From Novosphingobium sp. FKTRR1 (GTDB lineage Bacteria; Pseudomonadota; Alphaproteobacteria; Sphingomonadales; Sphingomonadaceae), in assembly GCF_020404405.1 (NCBI RefSeq), contig NZ_JAIZDA010000009.1:1-64000 (forward strand): 64,000 nucleotides of DNA. Direction: 5' to 3'. The translations under genes were made by a program, and so were the position numbers. Under the pieces are notes generated by a model. It had not been told where the DNA came from and did not search any database. It worked only from the letters and a program-made list of their open reading frames with translations. This document shows positions 54,935 to 63,997 of the stretch, in pieces. Positions within the stretch are counted from its first letter, which is position 1, and each line of letters begins with the position of its first letter.

Positions 54935-56932
54935 ATGATCAAGACGCGCTTTCCGCTCCTCGCCGCCGCTGCCGTTACCGTGCTTGCCGCCGCATCGCTC
55001 GCCGCCCCAGTTGCCATCGCGCAGGTCCAGCCTGCGGGCAACACCCGCCCGCAGGCGGTGCCGATCGTCACCACCGTGCCCGATCCGCAGGACGTGGCCT
55101 ATCCGGGCACGATCACGCTCGATATCGATGCCAGCGACCTTGCCACCGGAGCGTTCCGCGTGGTCGAGACGATCCCGGTGGGTGCCAACACCACCCGGCT
55201 GACGCTGCTCTACCCCGAATGGCTGCCCGGCAATCACGGCCCGCGCGGACCAATGCCGCAATTGGCGGGCGTCCAGTTCTTTGCCGGTGACAAACCACTG
55301 ACATGGACGCGCGATCCGGTCGACGTCTATGCCTTCCATGTCGATGTGCCCGCCGGAACCGTGGCGGTGACCGCACGCTTCGTCCACACCTCGCCCCTTC
55401 GCGAGGATGAGGGCCGCGTGGTGATCACGCGCGAGATGCTCAACCTCGAATGGGAGAAGATGAGCCTCTATCCCGCCGGGCACTACGTGCGTCAGATCAA
55501 GATCAAGCCGACGGTGAGTGTGCCGGCCGGATGGAGCGTGTTCACTGCACTTGACGGCAAGACCGAGGTTGCCGGGGGGGCCGCCGGAGCGCCAACCCGC
55601 GTAAGCTGGGACGCCACCGACTACGAAACGCTGGTCGATTCGCCGATTTTCGCCGGGGCCCATGCCCGCCGCTTCGATCTGGGCTGGAACGTCTATCTCG
55701 ATGCGGTAGCCGACAAGCCGGAGCTGCTGGCGATCAAGCCCGAGAACCTGCAGGTCTATCGCAATCTGGTGGCCGAAGCGCAGGCGACGTTCGGCGTGCG
55801 CCACTTCGACCACTACGACCTGCTGCTGGCGCTGACCGACCGCATGAGCGGGGTCGGGCTTGAGCACCACCGGTCGAGCGAGAACCAGTACGAGCCGCGC
55901 ACGTGGATCGACTGGGCGGGCGGTGATTGGGACCGCAACGTCATCGCGCACGAGTTCACCCATTCGTGGGACGGCAAGTTCCGTCGCCCGGCCAAGCTGT
56001 GGACGCCGGATTACCGCACGCCGATGCAGGACAACCTGCTGTGGGTCTATGAAGGGCAGACGCAGTTCTGGGGCTATGTGCTCGCGGCGCGCTCGGGCGT
56101 GCAGAGCAAGGACATGGTGCTGGGCTCGCTGGCCAACTGGGCGGGCAGCTTCACCCAGTATCCGGGCCGCGAATGGCGCTCGGTCGAGGACACCACGCAC
56201 GATCCCGTATTCGCGGCGCGGCGGCCCAAGCCGTTCCCGTCGCTGTCGCGGCAGGAGGAATACTACACCGAAGGCGCGCTGGTGTGGCTCGAAGCCGACC
56301 AGATCATCCGCGCCGGCACGCAAGGCAAGAAGGGGCTCGATGACTTCGCCCGCACCTTCTTCGGCTTGCGTGAGGGCGATTGGGGTGTGGTTCCCTACGA
56401 ATTCGACGATGTGGTGGCGACGCTGAACGGCGTCTATGCTTATGATTGGGCCGGGTTCCTCAAGACCCGCATCCAGACCCCGGGCCAGCCTGCACCGCTT
56501 GGCGGGATCGAACGCGGCGGATATCGGCTGGTGTGGAAGGACGAGCCAAACGTCTTTGACAAGGCGCGGATGGGCGCGGCCAAGACGCTGTCGCTGTGGC
56601 ACTCGCTGGGCATCAATCTGGACAAGGACGGCAAGATCACCGGTACCCGCTGGGACAGCGCCGCGTTCAAGGCCGGGATTGTGCCGGGTGTGACGATCGT
56701 GGCGGTCAACGGCACGGCCTATGATCAGGACACGATCAAGGCCGCGATCACTGCGGCCAAGGGCGCGGGCAAGGCGGTGGAACTGCTGATCAAGCGCGAC
56801 GACCGCTTCACCACGGTGCCGGTCGATTATCACGATGGGCTGCGTTGGCCCTGGCTTGAACGGACACCGGGGGCCACGGGGCCGGGCGGACTGGACTGGC
56901 TGCTCTCGCCCCGCGCCGCGCGCGCGAAATAG
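54935..56932 (+). CDS. M61 family metallopeptidase with PDZ domain
   Basis: A 665-residue exported protease of the glycyl-aminopeptidase (M61) family. A signal peptide (LLAAAAVTVLAAASLAAPVA) precedes an N-terminal beta domain, the zinc-binding HEFTH (about 339-343) and the third ligand region in VYEGQTQFWG, and a C-terminal PDZ-like domain (AAFKAGIVPGVTIVAVNG, about 560-640). It probably trims peptides with N-terminal glycine or alanine in the periplasm. ATG 54935 directly precedes the signal peptide. The next gene follows after 10 bases. Confidence 0.93.
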   Translation: MIKTRFPLLAAAAVTVLAAASLAAPVAIAQVQPAGNTRPQAVPIVTTVPDPQDVAYPGTITLDIDASDLATGAFRVVETIPVGANTTRLTLLYPEWLPGNHGPRGPMPQLAGVQFFAGDKPLTWTRDPVDVYAFHVDVPAGTVAVTARFVHTSPLREDEGRVVITREMLNLEWEKMSLYPAGHYVRQIKIKPTVSVPAGWSVFTALDGKTEVAGGAAGAPTRVSWDATDYETLVDSPIFAGAHARRFDLGWNVYLDAVADKPELLAIKPENLQVYRNLVAEAQATFGVRHFDHYDLLLALTDRMSGVGLEHHRSSENQYEPRTWIDWAGGDWDRNVIAHEFTHSWDGKFRRPAKLWTPDYRTPMQDNLLWVYEGQTQFWGYVLAARSGVQSKDMVLGSLANWAGSFTQYPGREWRSVEDTTHDPVFAARRPKPFPSLSRQEEYYTEGALVWLEADQIIRAGTQGKKGLDDFARTFFGLREGDWGVVPYEFDDVVATLNGVYAYDWAGFLKTRIQTPGQPAPLGGIERGGYRLVWKDEPNVFDKARMGAAKTLSLWHSLGINLDKDGKITGTRWDSAAFKAGIVPGVTIVAVNGTAYDQDTIKAAITAAKGAGKAVELLIKRDDRFTTVPVDYHDGLRWPWLERTPGATGPGGLDWLLSPRAARAK

Positions 56933-56942
56933 GGGGCAGAGC

Positions 56943-57626
56943 TTGGCACGGCACCGGGCGGCGGCGACCGCGTATTGGGTGGGCAAGCGGTTGGCGCCGC
57001 CGCGCTTCCTGATGTTCCTGCTGTTGCTGCCGCTGGGCTATGTCGGATGGCGGATCGGCTTTGGCGGGCATCGGGTGACCGATTCGCTGGCGATCGGCTT
57101 CGACTTTGCCGCGGTCATGTTCTTCGCGTCGCTCTGGCCGCTGTTTCGCGCCTGCGATATCGGAGCGATGCGCGCGAATTCGGCGCGGAACGATGCCAAC
57201 CGCGCCGTCGTTCTGGCTGTCACGACGATCCTGACGATCGTGATCCTGGCTGCCATCGTCGGCGAACTGCCCAATGCCGGCAAGGGCAACCTGATCGCGG
57301 TGGGCAAGCTGATCGGCACGCTGGCGCTGACCTGGCTGTTCGCCAATGTCGTCTATGCGCTGCACTATGCCCACGAATACTATCGGATTGACCCCGCAAG
57401 TGGTTCAGATCGCAAGGGACTTGCCTTTCCGGGGGACGAGCCGCCGGACTACCTCGATTTCCTCTACTTCTCGTTCACGCTGGGCATGACGTTTCAGACG
57501 GCGGACGTCGAAATGTCCGGGCGCGCCATCCGTCGGATCGCGATCGTCCACTGCCTTGCCGCCTTCGTGTTCAACATCGGGGTGATCGCCTTCACCATAA
57601 ATGTCATCGGCGGGGCTACGGGTTAA
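56943..57626 (+). CDS. DUF1345 family membrane protein
   Basis: A 227-residue integral membrane protein with about five helices. The signature of DUF1345, LYFSFTLGMTFQTADVEM then RAIRRIAIVHCLAAFVFN, lies in the second half, and NVVYALHYAHEYY in the centre. Function is unknown. No ATG precedes the first helix; TTG 56943, preceded by AGGGGGCAG, is the best start. It is probably cotranscribed with the M61 peptidase. Confidence 0.88.
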   Translation: MARHRAAATAYWVGKRLAPPRFLMFLLLLPLGYVGWRIGFGGHRVTDSLAIGFDFAAVMFFASLWPLFRACDIGAMRANSARNDANRAVVLAVTTILTIVILAAIVGELPNAGKGNLIAVGKLIGTLALTWLFANVVYALHYAHEYYRIDPASGSDRKGLAFPGDEPPDYLDFLYFSFTLGMTFQTADVEMSGRAIRRIAIVHCLAAFVFNIGVIAFTINVIGGATG

Positions 57627-57716
57627 CCGAAAGTCTACCATAAGTGTGTTGTTGCGATGCACAAGGCGCGCCGCTAGAGGCAAGGGCCGGAACTCCACGC
57701 CAAGCAGGGGCACACA

Positions 57717-58256
57717 ATGCGTATCGACTTGATTCCGACTGGCAAGAATCCCCCGGAAAGCCTGAACGTCGTCATTGAAGTGCCGATCGGCGGCGAGCCG
57801 GTGAAGTACGAATTCGACAAGGCGTCGGGCGCGCTGTTCGTCGATCGCATTCTGCACACGCCGATGCGCTATCCGGCCAACTACGGCTTCGTTCCCCACA
57901 CGCTTTCGCCCGATGGCGACCCGCTCGATGCGCTGGTCATTGCCCGCTCGCCGTTCGTGCCCGGCTCGGTCGTGCGCGCACGCCCGATCGCGGTGCTGAA
58001 CCTTGAGGACGAGCACGGCGGCGATGAAAAGCTGGTCTGCGTTCCCGACGATTCGACCTTCCCGTACTATTCGGACGTGAAGGAAAAGGACGATCTGCCC
58101 GAGATCGTGCTGCTGCAGATCGAACACTTCTTCACCCACTACAAGGATCTGGAGAAGGAAAAGTGGGTTCGCGTCGGCACCTGGGGCGGTGCGGAAGACG
58201 CCAAGCAGATCACCATCGAGGCGATCGAGCGCTATAACGCCAACAAGGACGCCTGA
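57717..58256 (+). CDS. ppa: Inorganic pyrophosphatase
   Basis: A 179-residue soluble family I pyrophosphatase that removes the pyrophosphate made in biosynthesis. Active-site blocks are VKYEFDKASG, YGFVPHTLSPDGDPLDALVI (metal-binding aspartates, the DGDPLD signature) and VPDDSTFPYYSD with FFTHYKDLE. A 90-base gap separates it from DUF1345, and a strong bidirectional terminator follows. Confidence 0.98.
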   Translation: MRIDLIPTGKNPPESLNVVIEVPIGGEPVKYEFDKASGALFVDRILHTPMRYPANYGFVPHTLSPDGDPLDALVIARSPFVPGSVVRARPIAVLNLEDEHGGDEKLVCVPDDSTFPYYSDVKEKDDLPEIVLLQIEHFFTHYKDLEKEKWVRVGTWGGAEDAKQITIEAIERYNANKDA

Positions 58257-58303
58257 TCGGCTGGCGGGCTCCCGACCGGGGCTGCGTTTCCTCAGACCAA
58301 TCA

Positions 58304-58341
58304 AAAAGGGCCGCCACAGGGATTCCTGCGGCGGCCCTTTT
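58304..58341. terminator. Bidirectional intrinsic terminator after ppa
   Basis: AAAAGGGCCGCCACAGG (58304-58320) pairs with CCTGCGGCGGCCCTTTT (58325-58341) with a single mismatch and a GATT loop. T-runs flank it on both strands, serving ppa and the convergent TldE gene. Confidence 0.9.
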
Positions 58342-58363
58342 GTCATTGATTGGCAGGGCAGCT

Positions 58364-59710
58364 TCAGTCGCCGGCAACACTCATGCGGTCGATCCGCAGC
58401 GTGGGCGTGTCGATACCGCGCTGCAGTTCCAGATCATCGGCGGCGACGAGCGCTGCAAACATGTCGATCAGATTGCCCGCAATGGTGAATTCGGCGACCG
58501 GCTCGGTGATCTCGCCGCGCACGATCCGAAATCCCGATGCACCGCGGCTGTAGTCACCGGTCACGCCGTTGACGCCCTGGCCGATCAATTCGGTCACGTA
58601 GATCCCATCGACGATGTCGGCCATCAGCGCTTCGGGCGCCACCGCGCCGGGTTGCAGCACGACGTTGGCGGCGCTGATGTGCGGCGCGCCCGAACCGCCG
58701 CGTCCGGCATGGCCGGTCGGCGCCTGACCGAGCTGGCGCGCGGCCGCTGAATCCATCAGCCAACCGGTCAGCCGGCCGTTCTCGACCAGTGCGCGCGGTG
58801 CAGTGGGCAGACCCTCGCCGTCGAACGGGCGCGAGCGCAGGCCGCGCAGGCGCAGCGGTTCATCGACGATGGTGATCGAGGAATCGAATATCTGCGCGCC
58901 ATCCCGATCGAGCAGAAAGCTGGAGCGCCGGGCAATCGATGCACCGCTGATCGCGCCGAGCAAGTGGCCGACCAGCGTGCCGCCGACGCGCGGATCGAAC
59001 ACGATCGTGCTGGTTCCGCTTTTCACCCGTGCGGGGTTCAGGCGGCGCACCGCGCGGGTGCCGGCCTCAAGCCCGATGACCTCGGGCGCGGCCAGATCGG
59101 CGGCGTGGCGCACGCTGCGCCAGCCATAGTCGCGCTGCATGTTGCCGCCTTCGCCCGCCACCACGCTGGCCGAAAGGCCATGGTTGCTGGCTGAATAGCC
59201 TCCACCAAATCCGTGGCTGGTGGCCAGAGCCACCACGCTGCGCCCGGAAGAGGCGCCGCCGCCCTCGCTGTTGGTCACGCCGGGAACCGCACGCGCCGCG
59301 TCCTCTGCGGCTTGGGCAAGGCGGCGCAGATCGGCCGGCGCGGGGTCGCTCCCATCGTCAAGGTCCAGGTCAGGCACATCGCCGCGCAGCAGCAGTCCCG
59401 CATCGGCCAGCCCGGCAAAGGCGTCGGGCGGGGCAAGCCGGGCCATCGCCACGGCCCGTGCGGCCAGTTCATCCAGCGCTTCATCGCCAAGATCGGTCGA
59501 CCCGATCGAGGCCGAGCCGCCACCGGCAAACACGCGCAGCGAAACCTGTTCGGATTCCGAACGCTCGACATCTTCGAGCGCGCCAAGCCGCACGGCCACG
59601 GATTCGGACGAGTTGGCGATGTAGACAGCATCGCTCGCTTCGGCTCCGGCGCGGCGCGCACGCGCGATCAAGGCCTCGCAGCGGTCCTGGGCTTGGGCGG
59701 GCGTGAGCAT
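58364..59710 (-). CDS. TldE/PmbA family metallopeptidase subunit
   Basis: A 448-residue protein of the TldD/PmbA family. It carries the shared two-domain layout (VAVRLGALEDVERSESEQVSLRVFAGG early, then ASGFRIVRGEITEPVAEFTIAGNLIDMF near the end) but lacks the HExxxH zinc motif of TldD, so it is the PmbA/TldE partner. The TldD-TldE pair degrades unfolded peptides and matures some modified peptides; tldD is elsewhere. ATG 59710 is chosen; the frame continues upstream without family similarity. Converges on ppa. Confidence 0.94.
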   Translation of the reverse strand: MLTPAQAQDRCEALIARARRAGAEASDAVYIANSSESVAVRLGALEDVERSESEQVSLRVFAGGGSASIGSTDLGDEALDELAARAVAMARLAPPDAFAGLADAGLLLRGDVPDLDLDDGSDPAPADLRRLAQAAEDAARAVPGVTNSEGGGASSGRSVVALATSHGFGGGYSASNHGLSASVVAGEGGNMQRDYGWRSVRHAADLAAPEVIGLEAGTRAVRRLNPARVKSGTSTIVFDPRVGGTLVGHLLGAISGASIARRSSFLLDRDGAQIFDSSITIVDEPLRLRGLRSRPFDGEGLPTAPRALVENGRLTGWLMDSAAARQLGQAPTGHAGRGGSGAPHISAANVVLQPGAVAPEALMADIVDGIYVTELIGQGVNGVTGDYSRGASGFRIVRGEITEPVAEFTIAGNLIDMFAALVAADDLELQRGIDTPTLRIDRMSVAGD

Positions 59711-59802
59711 TGTCGGGCCTTTCGCAAAGAAAGACCGCGATCTAGGCGGCGGGGAGAGATTGCGCAACGTCATGGTTGGCAGGCAAGGGGAGCTGCCTAG
59801 CC

Positions 59803-59854
59803 GGTGCGCCTGAATCAGTGCGCCTGAATCGGTGCGCCTGAATCGGTGCACCTT
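59803..59854. repeat. 14-bp tandem repeat, nearly four copies
   Basis: Units GGTGCGCCTGAATC (59803-59816), AGTGCGCCTGAATC (59817-59830), GGTGCGCCTGAATC (59831-59844) and a partial GGTGCACCTT (59845-59854) follow one another in the intergenic region upstream of the TldE gene. It is a short, possibly variable repeat with no known function. Confidence 0.9.
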
Positions 59855-59891
59855 GGAAGGTGCCAGCAGTTTCCTGGGGGCTCGCTGCCCC

Positions 59892-60266
59892 TCAGATCGC
59901 GCTGACGACCGCCTTGAACAGACCGGTGACGAGGAACGGCAGGCCGATCGACAATAGCCACACGGCGATACGATCGCGGCGGAAGGCGGCGCCGCGTGCG
60001 GGATCGGCAGCGGCGATGTCATCCAATCCTTCCCATCGGCGTTCGAAGTGACGGAACAACGGGATGATTGCGGCCACCAGCACCACCAGCGCGAACAGCG
60101 GCAGCAGCGAACTGCCCTTGCCGTCGATCGCATGCATCGTGACGAAAATCTGCAGGCCGGTGTAAACCAGCAGGCCATAAGCGACCGTGTCGCTCATGCG
60201 CTTGCGCCAGTCGACCTGACTGTGCCGCGAAACCAGATGGATTCCGCTGCCGAAGGACTTGTTCAT
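59892..60266 (-). CDS. Small membrane protein of unknown function
   Basis: A 124-residue product with three hydrophobic segments: VAYGLLVYTGLQIFVTM, LLPLFALVVLVAAIIPLF and AVWLLSIGLPFLVTGLF. A basic, charged loop (RHFERRWEGLDD) separates the last two. I take it for a sphingomonad-type conserved protein but have no function for it. ATG 60266 is preferred over 60293. It is divergent from lptB with 268 bases between. Confidence 0.75.
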   Translation of the reverse strand: MNKSFGSGIHLVSRHSQVDWRKRMSDTVAYGLLVYTGLQIFVTMHAIDGKGSSLLPLFALVVLVAAIIPLFRHFERRWEGLDDIAAADPARGAAFRRDRIAVWLLSIGLPFLVTGLFKAVVSAI

Positions 60267-60534
60267 AGCCGTCCCTTTGTTTTGTCTCTCCACCTTCGAC
60301 TAGATCACGCATCGAAACGGGTTTCAAGTGTGATCGGTTTTCAAAGCGGGACGGGGCGGACCATAAGGGTGAAACCTGATAGTATCGGGTCGCACCATGC
60401 ACAAATCCTGCCAGATCATGCGTGCGCGCTCTTTGCCCGACGCGCCGGGCGGGCTATGAGGCCCCGGATGACAACCGCCGTTAGCGCCCGGACAAGCGCG
60501 AAACAGGCGTGAAGGAAGGCGAGACGGCACGGCA

Positions 60535-61335
60535 ATGACGGCCCTGGCAGACGAATTCGCGGCACCCGTTCGCAGCGGTGCGACGCAGGCGGCGGCCCCA
60601 AGCAGCCTTGAACAGGGCGGGCTTGAGGTCGTCTCGATCGCCAAGTCCTATGACAAGCGCGCGGTTCTGACCGATATCTCGCTGTCGGTGGCCAAGGGCG
60701 AGGTACTGGGCCTGCTCGGCCCCAATGGCGCCGGCAAGACCACATGCTTCTATTCGATCATGGGACTGGTCCGGCCCGACTCGGGGCGCATCCTGCTCGA
60801 TGGCGTCGATATCACGCGGCTGCCGATGTATCGTCGCGCGATGCTGGGACTGGGCTATCTGCCACAGGAAACTTCGATCTTCCGTGGCATGACGGTGGAG
60901 CAGAACATCGCCACCGTCCTCGAACTGGGCGAACCCGACAAGGCGACGCGCGAAGCCGAGCTGGAACGGCTGCTCGACGAGTTCGGCCTGACCCGGTTGC
61001 GTACCAGCCCGGCCATGGCACTGTCGGGCGGCGAGCGGCGGCGCTGCGAGATCGCGCGTGCGCTGGCGGCACGGCCCTCGATCATCCTGCTGGATGAACC
61101 CTTTGCCGGTATCGATCCGCTGTCGATCAACGAGATCCGCCATCTGGTCAAGGATCTGAAGCGGCGCGGCGTCGGGGTGCTGATCACCGACCACAACGTA
61201 CGCGAAACGCTTGATATCGTTGACCGCGCCTGCATCATCTATGGCGGGCAGGTGCTGTTTTCGGGAAGCCCCGAAGCGCTGGTCGCAGACCCCAACGTGC
61301 GCCGTCTTTACCTGGGTGAAGGCTTCACCCTGTAA
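60535..61335 (+). CDS. lptB: LPS export ABC transporter ATP-binding protein
   Basis: LptB is the cytoplasmic ATPase of the LptB2FG machine that extracts lipopolysaccharide from the inner membrane. The 266-residue protein has an extra disordered N-terminus of about 25 residues, Walker A GPNGAGKTTCF, the signature LSGGERRRCEIARAL and Walker B IILLDEPFAGIDPL, plus the H-loop ITDHNVRETL typical of LptB. rpoN follows 24 bases later, a widely conserved order; lptC and lptA, usually just upstream, are absent here. Confidence 0.96.
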   Translation: MTALADEFAAPVRSGATQAAAPSSLEQGGLEVVSIAKSYDKRAVLTDISLSVAKGEVLGLLGPNGAGKTTCFYSIMGLVRPDSGRILLDGVDITRLPMYRRAMLGLGYLPQETSIFRGMTVEQNIATVLELGEPDKATREAELERLLDEFGLTRLRTSPAMALSGGERRRCEIARALAARPSIILLDEPFAGIDPLSINEIRHLVKDLKRRGVGVLITDHNVRETLDIVDRACIIYGGQVLFSGSPEALVADPNVRRLYLGEGFTL

Positions 61336-61359
61336 GGCCATGCGCATGATGCGGAGGGG

Positions 61360-62892
61360 ATGACAAGGATGGCGCTGGGCCCAAGACTGGATCTCAGGCA
61401 GAGCCAGTCGCTGGTTATGACGCCGCAGTTGCAGCAGGCCATCAAGCTGCTGGCGCTGTCGAACCTTGAGGTCGAAGCCTTCATCGGCGAGGCGCTCGAC
61501 GCCAACCCGCTGCTCGAGATCGGCGAGAGCGCGGGCAGCGCCGATTCTGACATCGCCCCGTCCGAGGCAGAGGCGCAGCGGCGCACGTCGCTGGAAAATT
61601 CACCGGTCGATCAACTGGTAGGTGAGGGAAGGGCGGCGGATGACCGCCCGCTGGATATCGACCCCGCCACGCTCGACCGCGACCGCGATACCGGCGACTG
61701 GAGTGATGCGCCTGGTGCCAGCGGAAGTGCCAGCGGCAGCGGCGGTGGTGGCGAAGCGCCCGACATCGAGGAACGAGCCAGCCTTGATGCCACGCTGGCC
61801 GAACACCTGCACGGCCAGATCGGCGCGACCACGTCCGACCCAGTGTTGTTGTTCGTCGCCCGCTGGCTGATCGATCAGCTTGACGAAGCGGGCTATCTGA
61901 CGACCTCGCTGGCCGAAACCGCCAACGCGCTGGGGGTTCCGCTGGAGCGGGTGGAGGCTGCGCTGGACTTGGTGCAGGCGCTTGATCCGACCGGCGTTGG
62001 CGCGCGCTCGCTGGCCGAATGTCTTGCCCTGCAAGCGCGTGAGGCGGACCGCCATGATCCCTGCATGGCGCGCCTGCTCGACAATCTCGATCTGCTGGCG
62101 CGCGGTGAACTGGCGCGGCTCAAGCGGATGTGCGGGGTCGATGACGAGGACTTTGCCGGGATGATGGCCGAACTGCGCGGCTATGATCCCAAGCCGGGCT
62201 TGCGTTTTGGTAGCGGTCCGGCCGAAGCGGTGGTGCCCGACATTCTGGTCCGGCGCAGCAAGGCCGCCGATGCGCAGGCCGGTGACTGGACGGTCGCGCT
62301 CAATCAGGCCACGCTGCCGCGTCTGATCATCAACCGCAGCTATTATGTCGAGATGCGCGGCGCCTGTGTCAGCAAACAGGCGCGCGGGTGGCTGGGCGAA
62401 CGGCTGGCCGACGCCAACTGGCTGGTCAAGGCGCTCGACCAGCGGCAAAAGACCATCCTGAAGGTCGCCAGCGAGATCGTGCGCCAGCAGGACGGGTTCT
62501 TTCGCCATGGTGTGGCGCATCTGCGGCCGCTCACCTTGCGGGCAGTGGCCGAGACGATCTCGATGCACGAATCGACCGTCAGCCGGGTCACTTCGAACAA
62601 GTACCTGCATTGCGAGCGCGGCACGTTCGAGTTGAAATTCTTCTTCACCTCGGGCGTGGCTTCGGCCGATGGCGAAGGTGCGGTCTCGGCCGAAGCGGTC
62701 AAGGCCGGGATCCGCCAGTTGATCGATGCCGAAGATCCCAAAGCGGTGCTGTCGGACGATGCGCTGGTCGAGTTGCTGCGCGAACGCGGCTTCGATCTTG
62801 CCCGGCGGACCGTGGCCAAATATCGCGAGGCGATCGGCCTTGGCAGTTCGGTACAACGCAGACGGCAGAAGACCTTGGCGGGCGTGCGTTAG
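61360..62892 (+). CDS. rpoN: RNA polymerase sigma-54 factor
   Basis: Sigma-54 directs RNA polymerase to -24/-12 promoters and needs an activator ATPase. The 510-residue protein starts with the conserved region I (LDLRQSQSLVMTPQLQQAIKLL written across residues 10-33), has an acidic, Gly/Ser-rich region II (about 100-130), a core-binding region and the C-terminal RpoN box ARRTVAKYRE. ATG 61360 has GGAGGGG just before it; ATG 61369 is also possible. hpf and ptsN, often downstream, are not present. Confidence 0.97.
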   Translation: MTRMALGPRLDLRQSQSLVMTPQLQQAIKLLALSNLEVEAFIGEALDANPLLEIGESAGSADSDIAPSEAEAQRRTSLENSPVDQLVGEGRAADDRPLDIDPATLDRDRDTGDWSDAPGASGSASGSGGGGEAPDIEERASLDATLAEHLHGQIGATTSDPVLLFVARWLIDQLDEAGYLTTSLAETANALGVPLERVEAALDLVQALDPTGVGARSLAECLALQAREADRHDPCMARLLDNLDLLARGELARLKRMCGVDDEDFAGMMAELRGYDPKPGLRFGSGPAEAVVPDILVRRSKAADAQAGDWTVALNQATLPRLIINRSYYVEMRGACVSKQARGWLGERLADANWLVKALDQRQKTILKVASEIVRQQDGFFRHGVAHLRPLTLRAVAETISMHESTVSRVTSNKYLHCERGTFELKFFFTSGVASADGEGAVSAEAVKAGIRQLIDAEDPKAVLSDDALVELLRERGFDLARRTVAKYREAIGLGSSVQRRRQKTLAGVR

Positions 62893-62905
62893 GCAGCGGG
62901 TTAAC

Positions 62906-63763
62906 TCAGGTGAGAGCCGGTCGTTCGGCCAGGAGCCGTTCGATCAGCGGCTGGCGTTGCACGTCAAAACGGGCGAGCACCTCATGCACCTCGCAGGTTT
63001 GCCAGTGCGTGACGATCTGGCGGCCATTCCACCAGTGCAGCGCAAAGCCCGGCGGGTCGGCCACGATCATCGCGCGCGCATCGGGATGGGCGGGGTCGAT
63101 CGCGCGCAGATCGAGTGCCACTTGCGGTGCGGTTGCGGGGCAGACGGTGACGGTCAATCCTTCCCATTGCGCGGCGATGGCGCGGTGGAGGTGGCCGCAG
63201 ATCAGGCCGACCACATTGGCGCGACCGCGCAGGCAGGAGGCCAGCCGCTCCACCCAGGGCTCGGCCGGATCGGTATTCATCCACGCAATGCCGACCTCGA
63301 TCGGCGGATGATGCTGGACGATGAGCGTGGGCTTGTCGGGGGCTTCGTCGAGCCGTGCGGTGAGCCAGGCGGCACGCACCTCGCAAAAACCGCCACCGTG
63401 CCGGTCGATCTCGAGCGTATCGAGCACCAGCAGGCGCAAGGCGGGCGTTTCGATGGCATAGTGCAGGAACCCTTCGGCGAAGGGGGCTTCGGGAAAGGCG
63501 GCGTGAAAGGCTGCGCGCTGGTCGTGGTTGCCCAGCGCAAAATGGACCGGAAAAGGAAGGCCGGCCAGCACGTCGCGCAAGTGTTCATAGCTTTGGCGGT
63601 CACCGAATTCGGACAAGTCTCCCGTGGCCAGCAGCAGATCGGGTAGTGGATCGAGCGCGACCAGCGCCGCCAGGGTCCGATCGAGCCGCAGCCGGTTGGT
63701 TTCCCCGGCGCAACCGTCCGGAAAACCAAGGTGGAGGTCGGTGATCTGCGCGATCAGGACCAA
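62906..63763 (-). CDS. Metallophosphoesterase (CpdA-like cyclic nucleotide phosphodiesterase)
   Basis: A 285-residue calcineurin-like phosphoesterase. The dimetal signature is complete: QITDLHLG (D-x-H), ATGDLSEFG, LGNHDQR, then HHPP and CGHLHRA. It is similar to 3',5'-cyclic AMP phosphodiesterase CpdA, but substrate cannot be proven by sequence. It converges on rpoN with 13 bases between the stops. Confidence 0.9.
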   Translation of the reverse strand: MVLIAQITDLHLGFPDGCAGETNRLRLDRTLAALVALDPLPDLLLATGDLSEFGDRQSYEHLRDVLAGLPFPVHFALGNHDQRAAFHAAFPEAPFAEGFLHYAIETPALRLLVLDTLEIDRHGGGFCEVRAAWLTARLDEAPDKPTLIVQHHPPIEVGIAWMNTDPAEPWVERLASCLRGRANVVGLICGHLHRAIAAQWEGLTVTVCPATAPQVALDLRAIDPAHPDARAMIVADPPGFALHWWNGRQIVTHWQTCEVHEVLARFDVQRQPLIERLLAERPALT

Positions 63764-63976
63764 GGCAATTGCCGCCCATGCGCTGCCCGCGAGGCTTTCT
63801 GGCCGGTTCCGGGATCGATCCTGTCCATGGGTGCCAGCCTCTCACAGTGCGCGGAAAAAATCGACCGGGAGCGCGTTCGCTTTGGCGCAAATTCCAAGTT
63901 TCCGCAGCGTCAACCCGGATCGACCATGCACGCGGCTTGCAACGATGCGCCCGGGCACGATATGCGGCCTTAACAA

Positions 63977-63997
63977 GGGGCACCTTCGGGGTGCTTC
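63977..63997. terminator. Possible hairpin at the window edge
   Basis: GGGGCACC pairs with GGTGCTTC through five Watson-Crick and two G-T pairs around a TTCGG loop. It may belong to a gene outside the window. No coding sequence is supported between 63764 and the end. Confidence 0.3.

Noticed and set aside
54842..56986. A 714-codon open frame antisense to the M61 peptidase
   Set aside because: Sense gene has signal peptide and HEFTH zinc site; the antisense translation has no recognisable motif.
63731..63973. 80-codon plus-strand frame near the right edge
   Set aside because: Begins within the divergent phosphoesterase gene, lacks a ribosome-binding site and has no protein-like features.
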